Assembly: GCA_035464115.1 (NCBI GenBank)
Contig: DATHSN010000268.1
Coordinates: forward strand, 1 to 6,791
DNA length: 6,791 nt
Origin: DATHSN01 sp035464115
Lineage (GTDB): Bacteria; Actinomycetota; Acidimicrobiia; Acidimicrobiales; SKKL01
Direction: 5' to 3'
Part shown: positions 1 to 5,500 of the stretch, piece by piece
Layout: each line of letters starts with the position of its first letter
Position numbering within the stretch: position 1 is the first letter of the stretch
The notes under the pieces: generated by a model
Told to the model about the DNA's origin: nothing
The model's database searches: none
What the model saw: only the letters and a program-made list of their open reading frames with translations
Program-made: the position numbers and the translations under genes

Positions 1-74
1 CGTTGCCCGCCGATCTGGTGGCCGTGCTCGACGGCCTCGGCGACCCCGACCCCACCGCCACCCGGCCCGACTGA
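1..74 (+). CDS. C-terminal end of an unidentified protein (5' end outside window)
   Basis: A frame open from the left edge (first whole codon at position 3) ends at TGA 72-74 and encodes 23 residues, starting LPADLVAVLDGLG and ending ATRPD. The high-GC third positions fit a real coding tail. It faces the minus-strand Rrf2 gene, and a strong hairpin lies between the two stops, as expected where a gene ends. Too little remains to recognise a family, and no function is proposed. It could also be an open frame by chance, because stops are rare at this base composition. Confidence 0.5.
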   Translation, partial: LPADLVAVLDGLGDPDPTATRPD

Positions 75-96
75 TCCCGGCGGCCACCCCCCCGGT

Positions 97-141
97 ACTG
101 GCGAATCGTGGGTGCGCGTGGCGCACCGTGGGTTCGCCGGT
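97..141. terminator. Stem-loop between convergent genes, possible bidirectional terminator
   Basis: The inner stem GGTGCGC (111-117) pairs perfectly with GCGCACC (121-127) across a 3-base loop. After a 3x3 internal loop, bases 97-107 pair with 131-141 as an 11-bp outer stem with two G-T wobbles. The structure sits between the plus-strand stop at 74 and the minus-strand Rrf2 stop at 172, where a terminator shared by both directions would be. There is no T-run on either side, so it is not a classical intrinsic terminator. Tract-less hairpins are common candidates in actinobacteria. Function is inferred from structure and position only. Confidence 0.45.
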
Positions 142-171
142 TCGGTGAGGGGACGGGACGGGAGCTGGCCG

Positions 172-618
172 TCAGTCGGCGGGGTCGGGCCAGCCCTGCT
201 CGCCGCGGGCCATGGCGGCGATGTCGGCGACCGAGAGCGCCTCGAGGTGGCGCCGCATGTGCCCGCCCACCTCGGCCCACACCGCGAGGAGCACGCACTG
301 GCCCTCGTGGTCGCAGGCGCCGTCCTGGTGGGGCTCGCCGAAGTCGCCGGCCACGATCGGGCCGTCGACCGCGCTGACCACGTCGGCCAGGGTGATCTCG
401 GCCGGGGGACGGGCCAGCACGTAGCCGCCACCGACCCCCCGCTTCGAGCGCACCAGCCCGGCGCCCTTGAGCGCGAGCAGGATCTGCTCGAGGTAGGGCT
501 GGGGGAGCCCGGTGCGCTCGGCGATGTCGCGCACCGAGGTGGGTCCCTCGTGCTCGGTGTGCAGGGCGAGCGACACCAGCGCCCGGCTCGCGTAGTCGCC
601 CCTCGTCGACACCTTCAC
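172..618 (-). CDS. Rrf2-family transcriptional regulator with two cysteines
   Basis: A small winged-helix DNA-binding protein of 148 residues from GTG 618. The N-terminus MKVSTRGDYASRA and the helix-turn-helix (about residues 26-65, containing VRDIAERTGLPQPYLEQIL, then the GVGGGYVLAR wing) are typical of the Rrf2/IscR/NsrR family. Family members repress or activate genes, often by sensing iron-sulphur status, NO or redox state through three cysteines. Only two cysteines are present here, C102 and C108, in CDHEGQC just before VLLAVW; they align with the second and third IscR cysteines, and the first is missing. Asp8 sits where NsrR proteins can have an aspartate cluster ligand. An upstream in-frame GTG at 624 would add two residues; 618 is preferred because it restores the family N-terminus and fits the promoter position. 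The gene is divergent from the phosphodiesterase gene, with no iron-sulphur assembly genes visible. The family is sure; the sensed signal and targets are unknown. Confidence 0.93.
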   Translation of the reverse strand: MKVSTRGDYASRALVSLALHTEHEGPTSVRDIAERTGLPQPYLEQILLALKGAGLVRSKRGVGGGYVLARPPAEITLADVVSAVDGPIVAGDFGEPHQDGACDHEGQCVLLAVWAEVGGHMRRHLEALSVADIAAMARGEQGWPDPAD

Positions 619-624
619 GCCCAC

Positions 625-630
625 ACTCTA
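625..630 (-). promoter_or_regulatory. Candidate -10 element of the Rrf2 gene, possibly giving a leaderless mRNA
   Basis: Read on the minus strand, bases 630-625 are TAGAGT, matching the actinobacterial TANNNT -10 pattern. If the last T is at -7, transcription starts at 618, exactly on the proposed GTG start codon, so the mRNA would have no leader. No convincing -35 hexamer is seen upstream. The same hexamer occurs upstream of dnaE. This is pattern and spacing only. Confidence 0.4.
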
Positions 631-728
631 CGGGCCCGACGCACCCGGCTCCGGCGGCGGCTGGCCTCGCGGCCCGAAAGGTGGTGGAGTGAAGGGCCCC
701 ACACCCCCCGGGCGCGGAGAAGGACACC

Positions 729-1823
729 GTGGAACATCCCCACCTCCCCGACTACGGGGGGGCTTGCATCTCCAATGTCGTGCCGGCGTTGCTCGAGTGG
801 ACCGACATCCCCGGCTGGGTGCCCCGTCCCGCCGTCGAGGCCGACCAGGTGGTGCTGTTGGTGCTCGACGGGCTGGGCTGGGACCAGCTCGAGGTCCGCC
901 GGCACCTGGCGCCCACCCTGAGCTCGCTCGTGGGCGGGCCCGTCTCGAGCGTGGTGCCCACCACCACGGCCACCGCGCTCACGTCGATCACCACCGGCCT
1001 GGCGCCCGGCGAGCACGGGGTGGTCGGCTACCGCATGGCGGTCGAGGGCGAGGTGCTCAACGTGCTGCGCTGGTCGACGCCGATGGGCGACGCCCGCGAC
1101 CGCTTCCCACCCGAGCGCCTCCAGGACGTCAGCCCGTTCGCCGGGCAGCGCCCCCCGATCGTCACCAAGGCCGAGTTCGCCACGTCGGGCTTCAGCGGCG
1201 CCCACCTGCACCAGGTGCGCTTCCACGGCTACCGGGTCCCCTCCACGCTGCTCGTCGAGCTGGGCCGCCTCCTGCGCTCGGGTGAGCCGTTCGTCTACGC
1301 CTACTACGACGGCATCGACAAGGTGTCCCACGAGTACGGCCTCGGCGAGCACTACGACGCGGAGCTGGCCCAGGTCGACCGCCTGGTCGCCGACGTGCTC
1401 GAGCTGTTGCCGCCGCGCGCCGCGCTGGTGATCACCGCCGACCACGGTCAGGTCGAGACGGGCGGGAACGTCACCGCACCCCATCCCGAGGTGCTCGCGC
1501 ACACCGCGCTCCAGTCGGGCGAGGGACGCTTCCGCTGGTTCCACGCCCGCCCCGGCCGCGACCGGGCGCTGCTCGACGCCGTGCTGGAGCATCACGGCCA
1601 CCAGGCGTGGGTACGCAGCCGCGAGCAGGCCATCGACGACGGCTGGTACGGGCCCCGCGTCTCCGACGTGGCCCGGGCCCGCATGGGCGACGTCCTGGCG
1701 GCGCCCCACGGCACGTTGGCCTTCCTCGACCCGGCCGACACCGGGCCGTTCCACCTGGTGGGCCGGCACGGCTCGCTCACGTCGGCCGAGATGCTCGTCC
1801 CGTTGCTCGCCGGCCCTGCCTAG
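729..1823 (+). CDS. Alkaline phosphatase superfamily protein (type I phosphodiesterase/nucleotide pyrophosphatase-like)
   Basis: A 364-residue metal-dependent hydrolase that probably cleaves a phosphodiester, pyrophosphate or phosphate monoester bond; the substrate cannot be read from sequence. Expected landmarks appear in order: VVLLVLDGLG (Asp47, metal), VPTTTATALTS (Thr at 78-80, likely nucleophile, after the family's SVVPTTT pattern), GLAPGEHGVVGY, YYDGIDKVSHEYG (Asp194, Asp197 and His201 region), ITADHGQ (Asp238, His239) and a late GRHGSLTSAEML (His347). These match the two-metal site of the nucleotide pyrophosphatase/phosphodiesterase branch. There is no signal peptide or membrane segment, so it should be cytoplasmic. 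GTG 729 is chosen because GGAGAAGGA (716-724) lies just upstream. bpa follows after seven bases, which suggests co-transcription. No clear -10 was found in the upstream divergent region. The superfamily is confident; the physiological role is not. Confidence 0.9.
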   Translation: MEHPHLPDYGGACISNVVPALLEWTDIPGWVPRPAVEADQVVLLVLDGLGWDQLEVRRHLAPTLSSLVGGPVSSVVPTTTATALTSITTGLAPGEHGVVGYRMAVEGEVLNVLRWSTPMGDARDRFPPERLQDVSPFAGQRPPIVTKAEFATSGFSGAHLHQVRFHGYRVPSTLLVELGRLLRSGEPFVYAYYDGIDKVSHEYGLGEHYDAELAQVDRLVADVLELLPPRAALVITADHGQVETGGNVTAPHPEVLAHTALQSGEGRFRWFHARPGRDRALLDAVLEHHGHQAWVRSREQAIDDGWYGPRVSDVARARMGDVLAAPHGTLAFLDPADTGPFHLVGRHGSLTSAEMLVPLLAGPA

Positions 1824-1830
1824 GAGTCCC

Positions 1831-2346
1831 GTGTCCGATCCGCTCGATCCCCGCCCGCAGTCCCCGTCACCCGACGACGCGCCGCCCGAGCGTGGTGAGC
1901 TCGTCGTCGGTGGCGCCGACGCCAGCGGCGAGCACCGCGAGGTCATCGAGGAGCCGGCCAAGGTCATGCGGATCGGCTCGATGATCCGCCAGCTGCTCGA
2001 AGAGGTGCGGGGCACGCCGCTCGACGAGCCCAGCCGCGAGCGGCTGCGCGAGATCTACGACCGCTCGATCCACGAGCTGTCGACGGCGCTGTCACCCGAC
2101 CTGCGCGACGAGCTCGACCGCATCGCCCTGCCCTTCGAGGGTGGCGAGGCACCGAGCGAGGCCGAGCTGCGGGTGGCCAAGGCCCAGCTGGTGGGGTGGC
2201 TCGAGGGGCTGTTCCACGGCATCCAGGCCACCTTGTTCGCCCAGCAGATGGCGGCCCGCCAACAGCTCGAGCAGATGCGCCAGAACCAGCTGCCCCCCGG
2301 CCAGGGCGGCCCCCCGGCGGCCGAGCGCCCCGGCACCTACCTCTGA
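1831..2346 (+). CDS. bpa: Bacterial proteasome activator Bpa
   Basis: A 171-residue homologue of mycobacterial Bpa (Rv3780), an ATP-independent ring-shaped activator that docks on the 20S proteasome and feeds it unfolded proteins without Pup tagging. The core is nearly family-perfect: EEPAKVMRIGSMIRQLLEEV (40-59), PLDEPSRERLREI (63-75), LRDELDRIALPF (91-102) and QLVGWLEGLFHGIQATLFAQ (119-138), the helical bundle of the ring subunit. The first 36 or so residues are acidic/proline-rich and probably disordered, as is the Pro/Gly/Gln-rich linker 152-167. The C-terminus is GTYL, corresponding to the GQYL tail that inserts into 20S alpha-subunit pockets; the penultimate Tyr is kept. The GTG start at 1831 is fixed by TAGGAG (1821-1826), a ribosome site that overlaps the stop codon of the preceding gene, so the two are likely translationally linked. 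Presence of bpa implies a 20S proteasome elsewhere in the genome. Confidence 0.96.
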   Translation: MSDPLDPRPQSPSPDDAPPERGELVVGGADASGEHREVIEEPAKVMRIGSMIRQLLEEVRGTPLDEPSRERLREIYDRSIHELSTALSPDLRDELDRIALPFEGGEAPSEAELRVAKAQLVGWLEGLFHGIQATLFAQQMAARQQLEQMRQNQLPPGQGGPPAAERPGTYL

Positions 2347-2364
2347 GCCGCCCTCTGAGCCGCG
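2341..2364 (+). repeat. 12-bp tandem duplication spanning the bpa stop codon
   Basis: CTCTGAGCCGCC (2341-2352) is followed directly by CTCTGAGCCGCG (2353-2364), 11 of 12 bases identical. The unit holds the last Leu codon and TGA of bpa, so a second in-frame TGA lies 12 bases after the first. Read-through would add only Ala-Ala-Leu. It looks like a small slippage duplication. Confidence 0.7.
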
Positions 2365-2395
2365 TGGTCCGGCCGCCGACCGCCGCGGGGCGCGG

Positions 2396-2401
2396 TAGAG
2401 T
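2396..2401 (+). promoter_or_regulatory. Candidate -10 element upstream of dnaE
   Basis: TAGAGT fits the TANNNT -10 pattern and is identical to the candidate -10 of the Rrf2 gene. Transcription would begin near 2408, giving a leader of about 100 bases that carries the inverted repeat at 2436-2462. No good -35 is visible 16-18 bases upstream. The call rests on one hexamer; dnaE could instead be transcribed from the bpa operon. Confidence 0.35.
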
Positions 2402-2432
2402 CGGCCGCCCCGGGGAAATCACAGGGCTGTAG

Positions 2433-2465
2433 TTCTCCACAGGACGCGGCGGTGCCTGTGGACCA
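2433..2465. promoter_or_regulatory. Inverted pair of DnaA-box-like sites / perfect 8-bp inverted repeat before dnaE
   Basis: TTCTCCACA (2433-2441) on the plus strand and TGGTCCACA on the minus strand (2465-2457) each differ by one base from the high-GC actinobacterial DnaA box TTGTCCACA. They face each other and share a perfect inverted repeat, TCCACAGG (2436-2443) and CCTGTGGA (2455-2462), with 11 bases between. This could be a DnaA operator on dnaE, another repressor site, or an RNA hairpin in the leader. The repeat itself is certain; its function is inferred. Confidence 0.45.
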
Positions 2466-2507
2466 CCCTGGGGACGGAGTCGGCTGCGAGCGGAAGGAGG
2501 CAGGGGC

Positions 2508-5500
2508 GTGCCCGAGTCGTTCACGCACCTGCACGTGCACACCGAGTTCTCGATGCTCGACGGTGCGGCCCGGGTCTCGGAGGTGGTCGCCGCCGCGGCG
2601 GCCGACGGTCAGCCGGCGCTCGGCATCACCGACCACGGCAACATGTACGGGGTCCTCGACTTCTACCGGGCCTGTCGCGACCAGGGCATCACGCCGATCA
2701 TCGGCACCGAGGCCTACATGGCCCACGACAGCCGCCTCGAGCGCCCGCCCCGGCGGGGCCGCATCGACGACTCGGGCGGCGAGGTCGAGGGTGGCAAGAA
2801 GCTCTACTACCACCTCACCCTGCTCGCCGAGGACAACACCGGCTACAAGAACCTGATCCAGCTGGCCAGCCGGGCGTTCCTCGAGGGCTACTACTACAAG
2901 CCCCGCGTCGACTGGGACCTGCTCGACGAGCACTCCTCGGGCCTCATCGCCACCACCGGCTGCCTCGGCGGGCACGTGCTGCAGTCGCTGCTCACCGGCG
3001 ACTTCGACGGGGCGTTGAAGAAGGCGGGGCGGCTCCAGGACATCTTCGGGCGCGACTCGCTGTTCGTCGAGCTCCAGGACCACGGCATCCCCGAGCAGCG
3101 GCGCACCAACCCCCAGCTCGTCGACATCGCCCGGCGCATCGGGGCGCCGGTGATCGCCACCAATGACAGCCACTACACCCACCGCGGCGACGCCGTCGCC
3201 CACGACGCCCTGCTGTGCGTGCAGACCGGGTCGCTCATGAGCGACCCCGACCGCTTCAAGTTCCACGGCGACGAGCACTACCTGAAGTCGTCGGCCGAGA
3301 TGCGCCACCTGTTCGCCGAGGTGCCCGAGGCGTGCGACAACACCTTGTGGGTCGCCGAGCGGTGCAACGTCGAGATCGAGTTCGGCAAGCCGCAGCTGCC
3401 CGACTTCCCGCTGCCCGAGGGCTTCACCGACGACGACGAGTACCTCCGCCACCTCACCTTCGACGGCGCCCGCCAGCGCTGGGGCGACCAGCTCGACGAC
3501 GCCGTGGTCGAGCGGCTCGCCTACGAGCTCCAGGTCATCCGCGACATGGGGTTCTCGTCGTACTTCCTCATCACCTGGGACCTCATCCGCCACGCCCGCG
3601 ACTCGGGCATCCGGGTCGGGCCGGGGCGGGGCAGCGCGGCGGGCTGCGCGGTGGCCTACTGCCTGCGCATCACCGACCTCGACCCCATCCGCTACGACCT
3701 GCTGTTCGAGCGCTTCCTCAACCCGTCGCGCTTGTCGATGCCCGACATCGACATGGACTTCGACTCTCGCTACCGCGACGAGATGATCCGCTACGCGGCC
3801 GAGCGCTACGGCCGCGACCACGTCGCCCAGATCGTCACGTTCTCCACCATCAAGGCCCGAGCCGCGGTGCGCGACGCCGCCCGGGTGCTCGGCTACCCCT
3901 ACGCCGTCGGCGACAAGGTGGCCAAGGCCATGCCGCCGCTGGTGATGGGCCGCGACACCCCGCTGCACGCCTGCCTCGACGAGCACCCCAAGTACGTCGA
4001 CGGCTACAAGATGGCGGGCGAGCTGCGCGACATGTACGCCTCCGATGCCGACGCCCGCAAGGTCATGGACGTCGCCAAGGGCCTCGAGGGCCTGCGCCGC
4101 CAGGACGGCATCCACGCCGCCGCGGTGGTGATCACCAAGGAGCCCCTCACCGAGTACCTGCCCATCCAGCGCAAGCCCGAGTCGGGTCAGGACCCCGCCG
4201 ACGCGCCCGTCGTCACCCAGTACGAGATGCACGGGGTCGAAGACCTCGGCCTGCTCAAGATGGACTTCCTCGGGTTGCGCAACCTCGACGTCATCGAGGA
4301 CGCCCTCGCCCTCATCCGCGACACCCGCGGCGTCGACGTCGACATCGACACCGTGCCCCTCGACGACGAGCCCACCTACGAGCTGCTCCGCCGGGGCGAC
4401 TCCATCGGCGTGTTCCAGCTCGAGGGCGGCCCCATGCGGGCCCTCATGCGCTCGCTCGCCCCCACCTCGTTCGAAGACGTCGCCGCCCTCGTGGCCCTCT
4501 ACCGCCCGGGCCCCATGGCGGCGAACATGCACAACGACTACGCCGACCGCAAGAACGGTCGCAAGCCCATCGAGTACCTGCACCCCGACGCCGAGGAGAT
4601 CCTGGCCGAGACCCAAGGCCTGATGATCTTTCAGGAGGCCGTGATGCGGATCGCCCAGAAGTTCGCGGGCTATTCGCTGGCCGAGGCCGACAACCTCCGC
4701 AAGGCGTGCCTGCCCGCCGGGTCGCTCATGCTCACCAAGACCCGGGGCTACGTCCCCATCGAGCGGGTCATGGGCCTGCGCGACCGGCGGGTGCAGACCA
4801 TCGACACCACCTCGGCCACCAGCCGCTTCGAGGAGGTCGACGACGTCTGGTCGGTGGGCGTCAAGCCGGTGTACCGGCTCACCACGGCGACGGGCTACAC
4901 GGTCGAGGCCACTGCCGATCACCCGTTCCTGGTCGAGGACCGGTGGGTTCCCCTCGGCGACATCGCATCTGGCGATCTGGTCGGTGTGGCCGCCCACACC
5001 CGCACCCACGGCGGATCGAAGATCACCGAGGCCGAGATCGACCTCGCCGCGCTGCTGATCTCCGAGGGCTACACCCCCGATCCCGACGACCCCCGATCCG
5101 GGCCCGCCCACTTCTGCAACTCCGATCCCGAGCTCCTCGAGGCGTTCCGAGCCGCCTACGAGGCCCGGTTCGCCCGTGCGCACCACAGCTCGTGGACCGA
5201 TGGATCCATCACCCAGCTCCGTCTTCAACGCGACGAGATGCGTGAGCTCCAGCCGATCCTCGGCGCCTGGGGCCGCGCCGCCGACAAGCGCATCCCAGCG
5301 GTGGTGCTCAACGCCCCGCTCGCCAAGGTCGAGCGGTTCCTCGGGCTCTACTTCTGCGCCGACGGCTGGACCGACCGCAGCGGGGTCCACATCGGTTCGA
5401 AGAGCGAGTCGGTGTGCCGGACGCTCAAGCGACTCCTGTTGCGCCTCGGCATCACCTCCACGATCCACGGGCGCGACATCGCCGGCCACGGCCGCCACTT

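Noticed and set aside
615..2015. A minus-strand open frame of about 466 codons opposite the phosphodiesterase
   Set aside because: Arg/Ala/Gly/Val-rich low-complexity translation with no recognisable domain; the plus strand carries the metal-site motifs and ribosome sites.
2366..2416. Terminator hairpin after bpa (GGTC...GACC, CCCCGGGG)
   Set aside because: Stems are only four bases or simple GC palindromes, not distinguishable from background at this composition.
2433..2465. LexA/SOS box in front of dnaE
   Set aside because: It lacks the actinobacterial CGAAC...GTTCG core; the TCCACA content fits DnaA-like sites better.
3215..5245. Plus-strand frame of about 676 codons inside dnaE
   Set aside because: Shifted frame of dnaE, extremely rich in Arg, Pro and His; not a protein sequence of any known kind.
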